Below, one piece after another: positions 36,368 to 44,065 of a stretch of 62,135 bases of DNA. The stretch comes from Pseudomonadota bacterium (GTDB lineage Bacteria; Myxococcota_A; Bradymonadia; Bradymonadales; GCA-2716585), in contig SYOX01000382.1 in the NCBI GenBank assembly GCA_005804885.1, positions 1 to 62,135 on the forward strand, given 5' to 3'. Positions within the stretch are counted from its first letter, which is position 1. Every line of letters starts with the position of its first letter. A program made the position numbers and the translations under genes. The notes beneath the pieces were generated by a model. The model worked only from the letters and a program-made list of their open reading frames with translations, was not told where the DNA came from and did no database searches.

Positions 36368-36985
36368 ATGGATATCATCTATGTCACGTTCTTCCTTCTC
36401 CTGGTATCGTTAGGACTCTTCGTCACGGGCAAGGCCTGGTTGACCTATTACGGCTTCAAGTTCGGCCCAGGCATCGGCCTCGGCGTCCTGCTCGTGCCCG
36501 GCTTCGCGGGCTGGTTCTCCTTCTACAAGCTGGAGCACGAGCGCAAGGATCTCTACGTGAGCCTCTGGATCTCCGGGATCGTCCTGGCCACCGTGCTCAC
36601 GGCCGGCTTCTTCAGCCCCATCTCCGACGTCTTCAGCGGCCGAGCCTTCCAGGACGACTACGTGGCCAGCCTCTCCAACGAGAACTACAACGCCGGCAAG
36701 GAGCCCAGCCCCGAGGCGACGCCGACGGAGCAGCCCGCCGACCCCGCGCCGGTCGAGGCCGACGCGGGAGTCGACGCTGAGGGCGTCGACGCCGCTGCGC
36801 CCGCCGAGGGCGCCGACGCTGCCGCTGCGCCCGCCCAGGGCGCCGACGCAGGCGCCGCTCCTGCCGAGGGCGCCGCACCCGCCGAGGGCGCCGCTCCCGC
36901 CGAAGGGGCTGCACCCGCCGAGGGCGCCGCACCTGCCGAGGGCGCCGCTCCTGCCGAGGGCGCCGTCCCCGCCGTCAAGCCCTGA
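36368..36985 (+). CDS. membrane protein with Ala/Pro/Glu repeat tail
   Basis: A 205-residue protein. Residues 1-90 contain three membrane helices (IIYVTFFLLLVSLGLFVTG, IGLGVLLVPGFAGWFSFY, LWISGIVLATVLTAGFF). The C-terminal 100 residues are low-complexity repeats of PAEGAA units, encoded by 15-18 bp tandem DNA repeats at about 36790-36965. The tail may span the periplasm or act as a flexible linker. GGGAG lies 6 nt before the ATG. The family is unknown. Confidence 0.7.
   Translation: MDIIYVTFFLLLVSLGLFVTGKAWLTYYGFKFGPGIGLGVLLVPGFAGWFSFYKLEHERKDLYVSLWISGIVLATVLTAGFFSPISDVFSGRAFQDDYVASLSNENYNAGKEPSPEATPTEQPADPAPVEADAGVDAEGVDAAAPAEGADAAAAPAQGADAGAAPAEGAAPAEGAAPAEGAAPAEGAAPAEGAAPAEGAVPAVKP
36790..36965 (+). 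repeat. tandem GC-rich repeat coding PAEGA units
   Basis: Repeated GCCGAGGGCGCC-type units of 15-18 bp inside the membrane protein gene, likely to vary in copy number by slippage. Confidence 0.7.
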
Positions 36986-37000
36986 GGGCGTCGCGCCCTC
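36984..37000 (+). terminator. stem-loop after the repeat-tail membrane protein
   Basis: GAGGGCG-tcg-CGCCCTC, overlapping the stop codon and followed by a run of C. Probably a terminator or 3' stabilising hairpin. Confidence 0.5.
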
Positions 37001-37299
37001 TCCCCCCCCCCTGAACACCCGCGACCGACGCGATGTGGGCTTCGCCTCGACGGCGAATCTTCACTGGTTGGTGATCCGCCCTGAGCAGCTCTGCGCAGCT
37101 GTTCTGATGCCTTCCTTGCGGCTTCGGACCACGACCGCCACGAACTCGATGGCGCTCTACACGATTGCGGAAGGCCGCCCCGTCGCGCTCTTGATGGGGC
37201 GACAACCGACGTGGAGCTTTTCGAGAGGGGTTCGCGGCGGCGCCCTCGGGCGGCCAGAGAGGAGGGAGAGGAGGGAGAGGGGGGAGAGGGGGGAGGGGG
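36986..37299. other. convergent intergenic region with a homopurine tract
   Basis: 314 bp without a credible gene. Its right end is a 44-nt all-purine run (37256-37299) on the plus strand. It directly abuts the stop of the minus-strand vWA lipoprotein gene, so that mRNA would have a C/U-rich, G-free 3' end, a possible Rho-dependent termination site. Confidence 0.5.
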
Positions 37300-38712
37300 T
37301 CAGAGTCCAGAGGCCGTGCGGGACTTCGCCTTGGACTTCTTGATCAGCACCTTCCCCTCGTCGCTCTCGGGCTCGGATTCATCAAGTTCGTCGGCGGCCT
37401 CCTCAAGGAGGGAGTCCCAGGAGCCGAGCCCAGCGGCCGATCCCGCCTGGGGCATCGGCATCTCGCCGCCGAGCTCCTCGCTCTGAAACTCGTAGTAGGC
37501 GCTGGCCTCGTCGCGCTTGGCCCTGTACTCCTGGGCGGCCGATCGCAGCCGCCGCTCGGCCTCCTGCTTCTTGCCGGCCTCGAACTCGCGGATCGCCTGC
37601 TCCATCTGCCAGGCCGCCTCCAGCCGCCCGACCTTCTCCTCGATGATCTTGTTGTGGTGCTTGTCGATCAACGCCTGATCCTTGGTGGACTTCGCCTGCA
37701 GGTAGGCCCAGTGCTCCAGGTTTCCACCCCAGTTGACCACGTCCTCCCAGATGAGCTGGGCGTCGATCATCTCCACGTTCGCGCCGCTGGCCGGCGCCGT
37801 CACCTTGACCCGGAGCGCGATCTGGCGCTCATCCGAGGCCCCGAAGTCCCCGATGAAGATCGACACCGCCCGACCCCCGAGCGTCGCCTGCGCCCCCAGC
37901 GTCTGGACCACCTCGATGCCCGGCCCCAGGTTCACCTGCAGGTGGACATTGCGGGCGACGATCTGCTCCATCGACTTCTTCTCGGCCAGGAAGAAGGTCT
38001 CCAGATCCTCGCTCTTCTGGATGAAGCGGTAATTGCCGCCCGACAGATCGGCCAGCTGCGCCATCAGATCCTCATTGTAAAAAGGCCCAAGGCCGAAGGT
38101 CGAGATCCCGATGTTGCTGCTGCGCGCCGACTGCGCCATGCTCGTCAGCTGCGTCGCGTCGTTCGGGATGCCGTCGGACAGGAGGATGATCCGGTTGATC
38201 CGGCCTCCATCATAACGCGCGTGCACCTGCCCGAGCGCCGTGCCCAGCGCCTCCTGCATCGCCGTGGTGCCGATGGGCTCGACCGCCTTGATCTTGGCAA
38301 AGAGCTCGCCCTGATCGACGTCGTCCCACTCCGCCTGCTCCTGGAGGATCACCGCCCGCGTGCTGAACGCGATCACGCTGACCGTGTCCTCCGGGTGAAG
38401 CTCACCCAGGATGTAGGTCAACGCCTGGCGCGCGTCCTCCATCTGCTCCCCGCTCATCGAGCCCGAGTGATCCAGCACCAGGCTGAGGTTCAAGGGCACG
38501 CGCTGCTCCTGACCCTCGGGCATCCTGGCCCCAAGCTCGATGTTCACCACCGCGTCGGTGGCCTCGCCGGCCATCACGTACTCGTGACTCGCCTCGACCT
38601 TCCAGGTCATCAACTTCGGCACCTCCGCCGTCGTCGCGCATCCTGAGAGCGCCGACAGCGCCAAGGCGCCCATCCCCACCAACAACGCCCCTCTCACCCT
38701 CAAGCTCCCCAT
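37300..38712 (-). CDS. von Willebrand factor A domain lipoprotein (YfbK-like)
   Basis: A 470-residue envelope lipoprotein. The signal peptide ends in ALSGC (Cys25). The vWA domain covers about 70-250, with an intact MIDAS, LVLDHSGSM (Asp81, Ser83, Ser85), a Thr in the GTTAMQEAL loop and the Asp in LLSDGIPND. A beta-rich segment and a helical Glu/Lys-rich tail follow. It probably mediates metal-dependent protein binding at the membrane. The start is preceded by AGGAAGGGAG immediately upstream. The neighbours give no pathway. Confidence 0.88.
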   Translation of the reverse strand: MGSLRVRGALLVGMGALALSALSGCATTAEVPKLMTWKVEASHEYVMAGEATDAVVNIELGARMPEGQEQRVPLNLSLVLDHSGSMSGEQMEDARQALTYILGELHPEDTVSVIAFSTRAVILQEQAEWDDVDQGELFAKIKAVEPIGTTAMQEALGTALGQVHARYDGGRINRIILLSDGIPNDATQLTSMAQSARSSNIGISTFGLGPFYNEDLMAQLADLSGGNYRFIQKSEDLETFFLAEKKSMEQIVARNVHLQVNLGPGIEVVQTLGAQATLGGRAVSIFIGDFGASDERQIALRVKVTAPASGANVEMIDAQLIWEDVVNWGGNLEHWAYLQAKSTKDQALIDKHHNKIIEEKVGRLEAAWQMEQAIREFEAGKKQEAERRLRSAAQEYRAKRDEASAYYEFQSEELGGEMPMPQAGSAAGLGSWDSLLEEAADELDESEPESDEGKVLIKKSKAKSRTASGL

Positions 38713-38931
38713 CTCCCTTCCTCCCTTGGCTGGCTCCTTCGCGTCCAGCCGACTTCAACGCGCCGCCGCGTCAACCGATCCAACTTCTGTCCCGCACCAC
38801 CCCCAACGCCCCGCCGGGGAGAGCCTTACATGATCCACCCGAAGTCGCTCGATAAAATTGACGTGTCGCGTAAGTGAGCACACTGTCCCACATGTAGGTG
38901 CGTGTGAGCCACCCTCGACACGGAGACGATC

Positions 38932-39354
38932 ATGGCAACGCAGAACCCCCAGGACCGACGACAATCCCGAAGCCATGAGCGCACTCTGGCGATCCACTAC
39001 CTCCTGCAGCAGGTCGCCGAGGAGTACGCCCTTGAGGCCTTCGCCGTCGCCGATCTGACCGAGAGCGAGCAGCGCGACATGCCCACCGGACGCCGCCAGA
39101 AGGGCCGGTCGCAGCTCGAACCCGAGATCACCGACCTCGTCAATCAGCGCAGGTTTGAGCAGGAGCGGGCGCTGGCCGAGGCGCACACGGACATCGCGAA
39201 GGTGACCGCGCAGGACTTCTTCGCCGGGGGCGAGCACCTGCTGCTGACCGTCGTCGGCGCCCCAGGGATGATGCGCGAGGTCGGGATGGTCCGCGCCATC
39301 ATGGGCATCCGGCGGATCTGGCGAGAGACCTCCGAGGCCACCCACGCGGCCTGA
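38932..39354 (+). CDS. small protein of unknown function (140 aa)
   Basis: A 140-residue soluble protein, mostly helical, with a strand-rich stretch GGEHLLLTVVGAPGMMREVG near the C-terminus. No family is recognised. GGAG lies 6 nt before the ATG. It is divergent from the vWA lipoprotein gene; the 219-bp gap between them contains a TTGACG at about 38859 without a good -10. Confidence 0.65.
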   Translation: MATQNPQDRRQSRSHERTLAIHYLLQQVAEEYALEAFAVADLTESEQRDMPTGRRQKGRSQLEPEITDLVNQRRFEQERALAEAHTDIAKVTAQDFFAGGEHLLLTVVGAPGMMREVGMVRAIMGIRRIWRETSEATHAA

Positions 39355-39575
39355 CACGGCGCCAACCCGAGGCTCGCCATGGCGGCCCACCAGGAGATCG
39401 TCCGATGAGAGGGATCAACCCGACCGATTGCAGACTCGACAGCCGCAGCGACGCCAGCGTGGCGCTGCGCACCGAGGGGCACTCCCAGTCCCGCCTCGGG
39501 ACGCGCAGGACGCTGACCTTCACCGGCGGCTTCGAGCGCCTGCCCTTCGGCGCGCTCTCGGCCACGGGCCACGGC

Positions 39576-41243
39576 TCAGCGGCCAGCATCCGCGCGCAGA
39601 TCGCCCAGCTCGAGCCCGAGGAGGCGCGGCCCTCGGGCCTCGATCGCTTCGACAAGGCGCCGATCCGCCCTTCCCTGTGCGATCTGACCCAGGAGCTCGC
39701 CGGCCGAGCCGATGTGGCGCTTCGCGCGCTCGACGCCGCGGTCGGCGTGTGGTCCGAGGGCGATCATCCCCGCCAGGTCTGCCGACTGGGCCAGCATCAG
39801 CTCCCGAAGGACCAGCCGAGCCGCGCGCCGCACAAGACCGTCGAGGGCACCCCCGCCGTCTTTACCACGCACCTTGGCTCCAACCCCGTTGGAGACCCTC
39901 GGGGGCCCCGATCGGCCGCCGACGTCTCGGAGGTCCTGCGCCAGATCCTCGCGCTCGACGAGGGCCAGCAGCTCCCCTTCCATGCGGCGCGTGTGACGGT
40001 AGAGCCAGCCCGTCGAAGGCTCCACCCAGGGGCCGAAGGCGCCGCCCTCATCCCAGGATGAGGTGTCCGGCGTCGCCACCTGACAGCGACGGCGTCCATC
40101 AAGGACCTCCACCGGCGTCGCCAGCCTCACGCCCAGCTCCCCTTCAGCGCCGCCGCGCAGCAGCGCCTCCATGAATCCCCAGCCCTCCGCCCAGGCCACC
40201 CCGAAGCACTCCGCGGGCCACGCGCACAGCGCCGACGGCGACCGCCCGACCTCGGCGAAGCCCGCCGAGCGCTGATCCGCGACCGCCGCCGCAGCGCCCG
40301 AAAGCCCCGCCAGGAAGCGACGCCCGTGCTCGCGCGAGGCCGCGTCGGCCTGCTCGGGATCGTGGATCGCCGCGGCGCCGTTGGAGGTCCGCAAGAACGA
40401 CGCCACCCCTGCCCGACCCCCTCGCTCCCCATACACCCGCCACGAGGTCGCCGTCGGATCCTCGCCCGGCCCCAGCCGCAAGTAGCTCGACCGCTCGCCC
40501 GGCGCCCAGCCCAGCGGCCCCCCTGGCGGCTCGTGGCGGCCGAAGCACGCCAGCCCCGAGGGCGTCAACAGCGGCGCCCAGGTTCCAAGGAGCGGCCTCG
40601 CGCTGGCCCTCGACGCCCCCCCCGCCGACACGACCGTGTAGCGCGCGCCGACCTCGATCAACGCCCGATCCAGCCCCGGCGACCAGCCGCACTCCGGCAG
40701 CCACACCCCCTCGACCGCCACCCCGAAGCGCGCCCGGAAGGCGCGGGCCGACGATCTCGCGTGAGCCCGCTGGACGCCCTCGGAGGCCACCAGCGGCAGC
40801 AGCGCCCCGGCGCTCGCCGTCGGGATCAAGCTCAGGCGACCCTCGCCCGCCAGCCGCGCCCAGGCCCCCGCCACGTCGCGCCCGCAACGCCTGAAGGTCG
40901 ACAGCGCCTCCCGATCAACCTCCAGCCTCGCCCGCGCCGACGCGACCAGCGGCGCCTCCAGAGACCCCAACGCCCGCTCGCCCTCCTGAATACGCCCAAG
41001 CTGCGCCTGCTCGAAGCCCTGCCGCACGCGCTCGTCGTCCAGAAGCACCACGAGCCCCGGACACACCGCCAGCGTCAACGGCGCGCGCACCCCGTCGGCG
41101 CCGAGCCGGTCGAGCAGCGCGATCATGGGCAGGAAGGAGCCCGCCATGACCTCGAAGAGCCAGCCGCGCTCGGGCGCCTCCGACTCGGCCGGATCAAAGA
41201 GGGGGAGCTGGGCGCGCAGCACGAGGCTCAGAGTGGGCGTCAT
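39576..41243 (-). CDS. GH57-type glycan branching enzyme homologue, probably catalytically impaired
   Basis: A 555-residue protein of the GH57 (DUF1957) alpha-glucan branching enzyme type. The nucleophile motif GVWLPECGWSPGLDRAL is kept (Glu184). However, the N-terminal HxH substrate motif reads LRAQLP (Arg10, Gln12). The usual Asp of the YDxELFGHWW motif is replaced by Pro in WPAECFGVAW (Pro344). A GH57 C-terminal helical domain follows. The normal reaction is formation of alpha-1,6 branches in glycogen; here the changes suggest a pseudoenzyme or altered activity. The start overlaps the DUF4912 stop by 4 nt, as is usual for this pair. A 218-codon frame on the other strand is a shadow. Confidence 0.82.
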   Translation of the reverse strand: MTPTLSLVLRAQLPLFDPAESEAPERGWLFEVMAGSFLPMIALLDRLGADGVRAPLTLAVCPGLVVLLDDERVRQGFEQAQLGRIQEGERALGSLEAPLVASARARLEVDREALSTFRRCGRDVAGAWARLAGEGRLSLIPTASAGALLPLVASEGVQRAHARSSARAFRARFGVAVEGVWLPECGWSPGLDRALIEVGARYTVVSAGGASRASARPLLGTWAPLLTPSGLACFGRHEPPGGPLGWAPGERSSYLRLGPGEDPTATSWRVYGERGGRAGVASFLRTSNGAAAIHDPEQADAASREHGRRFLAGLSGAAAAVADQRSAGFAEVGRSPSALCAWPAECFGVAWAEGWGFMEALLRGGAEGELGVRLATPVEVLDGRRRCQVATPDTSSWDEGGAFGPWVEPSTGWLYRHTRRMEGELLALVEREDLAQDLRDVGGRSGPPRVSNGVGAKVRGKDGGGALDGLVRRAARLVLRELMLAQSADLAGMIALGPHADRGVERAKRHIGSAGELLGQIAQGRADRRLVEAIEARGPRLLGLELGDLRADAGR

Positions 41244-41767
41244 GTTCGAGGCTCATCAGCGGATGAAGTGACAACAACGTCGTCGAGGCCGACGCGGGCG
41301 CCGCGATCGACGCCGACCGCCGACGCCTCCGCCCAGACGACCGGCGCAGGGGGCGCGGGCTGCGATCGAGGGGGCTGCGCGGGGGCGCTTCGCGCGATGG
41401 CCACGAAGGCCTCCGCGCCGCCTGCCCGAGCCGGGCCCTTGAGGCCCACCGCGGCGACATGCGGCGCGCCCGACTCGCCCAGCGGGACCAGCAGGCTGCC
41501 CGACCAGCGGTCGATCGCCACGTCGAGGGCACGCTGCTCGGAGAGCGCGCCATCACGGCGGCCGACGACGCGCAACCGCAAGGTGAGCGCGGCGCCCGGC
41601 CAGTGGCGCTCCATCTCAACCCGGCGAGCGTGGGCGCTCTCGGCACCCACCCGCCACGTCACCAGCGCGAAGTCCGCGTCCCGTATCAGGATATCCACAA
41701 AGTCTCCGCTCTGGGCCGCGCCGCTGGCCCAGGGCTCGATCGAAGGGGTGTCGCTCTGTCTCGCCAT
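41240..41767 (-). CDS. DUF4912 domain protein
   Basis: A 175-residue protein with a DUF4912-like domain (about 22-115: FVDILIRDADFALVTWRV, and SGSLLVPLGESGAPHVAAVG) and a Pro-rich C-terminus. DUF4912 proteins commonly lie beside GH57 branching enzymes. The start at 41767 was chosen because TGGAG lies 6 nt upstream; the frame is open to 41953 but over non-protein-like sequence. It is coupled to the GH57 gene (ATGA overlap). Confidence 0.75.
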   Translation of the reverse strand: MARQSDTPSIEPWASGAAQSGDFVDILIRDADFALVTWRVGAESAHARRVEMERHWPGAALTLRLRVVGRRDGALSEQRALDVAIDRWSGSLLVPLGESGAPHVAAVGLKGPARAGGAEAFVAIARSAPAQPPRSQPAPPAPVVWAEASAVGVDRGARVGLDDVVVTSSADEPRT

Positions 41768-41825
41768 CGACGACTCCAGGGGTCGCTCAGTCGGGCGCCG
41801 AGTCTGGGGGGGGGCCAGATTGTTG

Positions 41826-42977
41826 TCAAGGACACGCAGCGGAGACCCCGAGGTGGCACGCGCGGCGCTGGGCCACCTCGGCGCCCGCCGCGTCGCCGCG
41901 AGCCTCCATGGCCTGCGCCAGCAGCGTCCAGGTGCGGGCATTGCCCTCATCAAGGCGCCGCGCGCGCTCCAGCGCGATCAGCGCCCCGTCAGGATCCTGC
42001 CTCGCCATGTGGTTGACCGCGATCTGATGCAGGATGGCGATCCGCTCGGCGCTGTAGGCCACGGCCTGCTCCAGCGCCTCGACGGCCTCCGCGTCTCGCC
42101 CCAGGTTGGCCAGCGCCGCCCCCAGGTTCAGCCGCGCGGGGGCGTAGCCCGGATCCAGCGACAGCGCCGACCGGTAGGCCGCGCACGCCTCCTCGAAGCG
42201 CCCAAGCGCGAAGAGCGCGCCGCCTCGATCAAAGTGCAGCCTGACCGCCGACAGATCCTCGGCGCCCAGCGCCGCCAGCGCCCTGTCGAACCAGCCCAGC
42301 GCCAGCGCAGCCTCCCTGCGGCCAGCGTGCGCCCGGCCGAGGTTGTGCATCACCCCAGGATCGCCCGGCTGGAGCGCCCTGGCCCGCCTGAGCGGGCCCA
42401 GCGCCGCCGTCGGCTGGCCCCGATCCACCAGGAGCAGCCCCAGGTTGTTGAGCCCCATCCAATGATTCGGGTGCCGCGCGATCAAATCTCGGTAGGTCGC
42501 CTCGGCCTTCTCAAGCTCCCCGGCCTCGATCTGGAGCCGCCCGAGGTTGAAGGCCGCCCTGGCGTGACCCGGCTCCAGCAGCAGCGCCCGCCCATAGAGC
42601 CGCGCCGCCTCGCCACTCATCCCCAGCGCATCTCGACAAAGCGCCGCCTTGAGCACCGCCTCCACGTCGAGGCCGTCAACCTTGATCGCCCGATCCAGCC
42701 AGGGCGACGCCTCCGCGAAGCGCCCCGCGTCCATCAGCGACTGGCCGATCTCCCGCAACAACCAGCCCTGACCCTCGTGGGCCTCGGCCAGCGCCTCGTA
42801 GCGCGCCAGCGCCTCATCCAGCTCGCCACCCTCCGCCAGCGCGCGGGCGCCATCCAACGCGCCCCGCGCCTCCTCGACGCCCTGCCCCGCGCACGGATCT
42901 CCGCGCAACAACACGCAGCACGCCGCCGCGCACGCCAACCACACGCCAAGGCCCCTGAATACGCCCTCGCCGCTCAT
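41826..42977 (-). CDS. TPR-repeat exported protein
   Basis: A 383-residue protein with about nine tetratricopeptide repeats, clearly visible in YGRALLLEPGHARAAFNLGR and YRSALSLDPGYAPARLNLGA. The N-terminus has a hydrophobic leader, VWLACAAACCVLLRG, suggesting export. AAGGGAG lies directly before the ATG at 42977, so a GTG at 42944 with AGGGG 7 nt upstream may be the true start. It is followed after 58 bp by the DUF4912-GH57 pair, probably one operon. TPR proteins usually assemble complexes. Confidence 0.8.
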   Translation of the reverse strand: MSGEGVFRGLGVWLACAAACCVLLRGDPCAGQGVEEARGALDGARALAEGGELDEALARYEALAEAHEGQGWLLREIGQSLMDAGRFAEASPWLDRAIKVDGLDVEAVLKAALCRDALGMSGEAARLYGRALLLEPGHARAAFNLGRLQIEAGELEKAEATYRDLIARHPNHWMGLNNLGLLLVDRGQPTAALGPLRRARALQPGDPGVMHNLGRAHAGRREAALALGWFDRALAALGAEDLSAVRLHFDRGGALFALGRFEEACAAYRSALSLDPGYAPARLNLGAALANLGRDAEAVEALEQAVAYSAERIAILHQIAVNHMARQDPDGALIALERARRLDEGNARTWTLLAQAMEARGDAAGAEVAQRRACHLGVSAACP

Positions 42978-43092
42978 CTCCCTTGCCCCGCTTTCCTCGC
43001 ACCGAGAGACCTGACCTCCACCGTGGCATGACGCCGAGGTTCGATCCGCTCAAAACCGCCCGAGGGAGAGCCCAGACCCAAGCCGGACCCTC

Positions 43093-43107
43093 TAACTTCA
43101 AGTTAGC
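43093..43107. promoter_or_regulatory. 15-bp palindrome, possible operator
   Basis: CTAACTT-C-AAGTTAG is a perfect inverted repeat in an AT-richer segment between two minus-strand genes. It is 44 bp after the lipoprotein stop and about 116 bp before the TPR gene. Confidence 0.35.
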
Positions 43108-43150
43108 GAGGCGACTCGATAATAACAAGGCGAGGAGAGGCGCTCGAGAT

Positions 43151-43663
43151 CTAGAGCAGCTCGATCCGGACGGTCATGTCGGCCTGCAGCGTGATCCCGT
43201 CCTCAGGGAAGGTCGGCGCGAAGGTCGAGGGGAAGACGACGAAGACAAGCACCACCTTGTTCTCCTCCGTCACGAAGCTCCGGATGTCGTCCTTGAACAC
43301 GATGTCCAGGTTCCTCAGGCGCTCCTGCGGCGCAAAGCCCGTGGCCTCGCCCAGCAGCGTCAGCTCGCTGTCCTTCTCGACGTAGACCTCCAGGCGGTCG
43401 AGGATGCTCAGATCGCTGCTCAGCGGGGCGAGGACCTGGATCCGGGCCCTGGTGATCGTGACCCGCTCGGCGTCCCCGGGATCGCTGCCGAGGGTGAAGC
43501 GCTTCGTCTTGGTGAAGGGCTCCAGGCCAAACACCCCCGACTTGGGCTTGGGCACCGTAAACTGAGTGTCGATCTCCTCGTCAAACTCGGACAGCCCGCA
43601 CCCCGTCATCAGAGTCAGGCCAAAGAAGAAGAGCAGCGCGCCAAAGGTCAATCGAAGGTTCAT
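43151..43663 (-). CDS. small lipoprotein of unknown function
   Basis: A 170-residue lipoprotein. The leader GALLFFFGLTLMTGC ends in a lipobox. The mature part is a beta-rich domain (SILDRLEVYVEKDSELTLLG, VVLVFVVFPSTF), possibly of jelly-roll type. The start at 43663 was chosen because AAGGAA lies 5 nt upstream; the frame is open to 43858 but its product has no protein-like pattern. The family is unknown. Confidence 0.75.
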   Translation of the reverse strand: MNLRLTFGALLFFFGLTLMTGCGLSEFDEEIDTQFTVPKPKSGVFGLEPFTKTKRFTLGSDPGDAERVTITRARIQVLAPLSSDLSILDRLEVYVEKDSELTLLGEATGFAPQERLRNLDIVFKDDIRSFVTEENKVVLVFVVFPSTFAPTFPEDGITLQADMTVRIELL

Positions 43664-43703
43664 CGAGGTTCCTTGCCTGGCAAGAAGAGGCCCACGCGTC
43701 AAA

Positions 43704-43709
43704 AGTATA
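43704..43709 (-). promoter_or_regulatory. candidate -10 for the small lipoprotein gene
   Basis: TATACT on the minus strand, 40 bp before the start; no clear -35 hexamer. Confidence 0.3.
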
Positions 43710-44027
43710 CGACCGGGTCCGCCCGTCCGGTACCGCCCCCCTTGGATTTCTGTCCCACACCGGGGATTCCTGAGGCGGCATCTGGGCATCGACCCCCTGA
43801 GGGCCGATCGCGGGTGATCGGCCTTCAGGCACCGACCCCAGGAGAGAGCAAGTTCCACGCCGACCTCTGGCGATCACCCCTGGATGCCCTCGCGCTGCGG
43901 CGCGTCGGGAGGGCGGCGCCCCCGCTGGGCGGGCTCGGTCGGCGCTCGCCGTCGAGATGGCGGGGTCTTGGCGCCTCCGTCGAGGTGCGATCTTCGCCGC
44001 GGGTGCGCGGTTTCTCCTCAAAGCTGT

Positions 44028-44033
44028 TATACT
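44028..44033 (+). promoter_or_regulatory. candidate -10 for the pseudokinase-PP2C cluster
   Basis: TATACT, 32 bp before the ATG at 44066; the -35 position is GC-rich and unconvincing. Confidence 0.35.
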
Positions 44034-44065
44034 CGCCGCTGGCGAGCACCCACGAGACGGGCTTC

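Larger units (their letters stand above)
43664..44065. other. divergent intergenic region
   Basis: 402 bp between the lipoprotein gene and the pseudokinase-PP2C gene. Two TATACT hexamers are present (43704-43709 minus, 44028-44033 plus), one facing each gene. No coding frame is convincing. Confidence 0.5.

Noticed and set aside
37035..37343. 102-codon plus-strand frame
   Set aside because: No ribosome-binding site and its end is a purine-tract RE/G-rich peptide; treated as non-coding.
38859..38887. Promoter TTGACG with CACTGT before the 140-aa gene
   Set aside because: The -10 matches too poorly (2 of 6) to list.
39405..40061. 218-codon plus-strand frame
   Set aside because: Begins just after the 140-aa gene but overlaps the GH57-like C-terminus on the other strand and lacks protein-like pattern.
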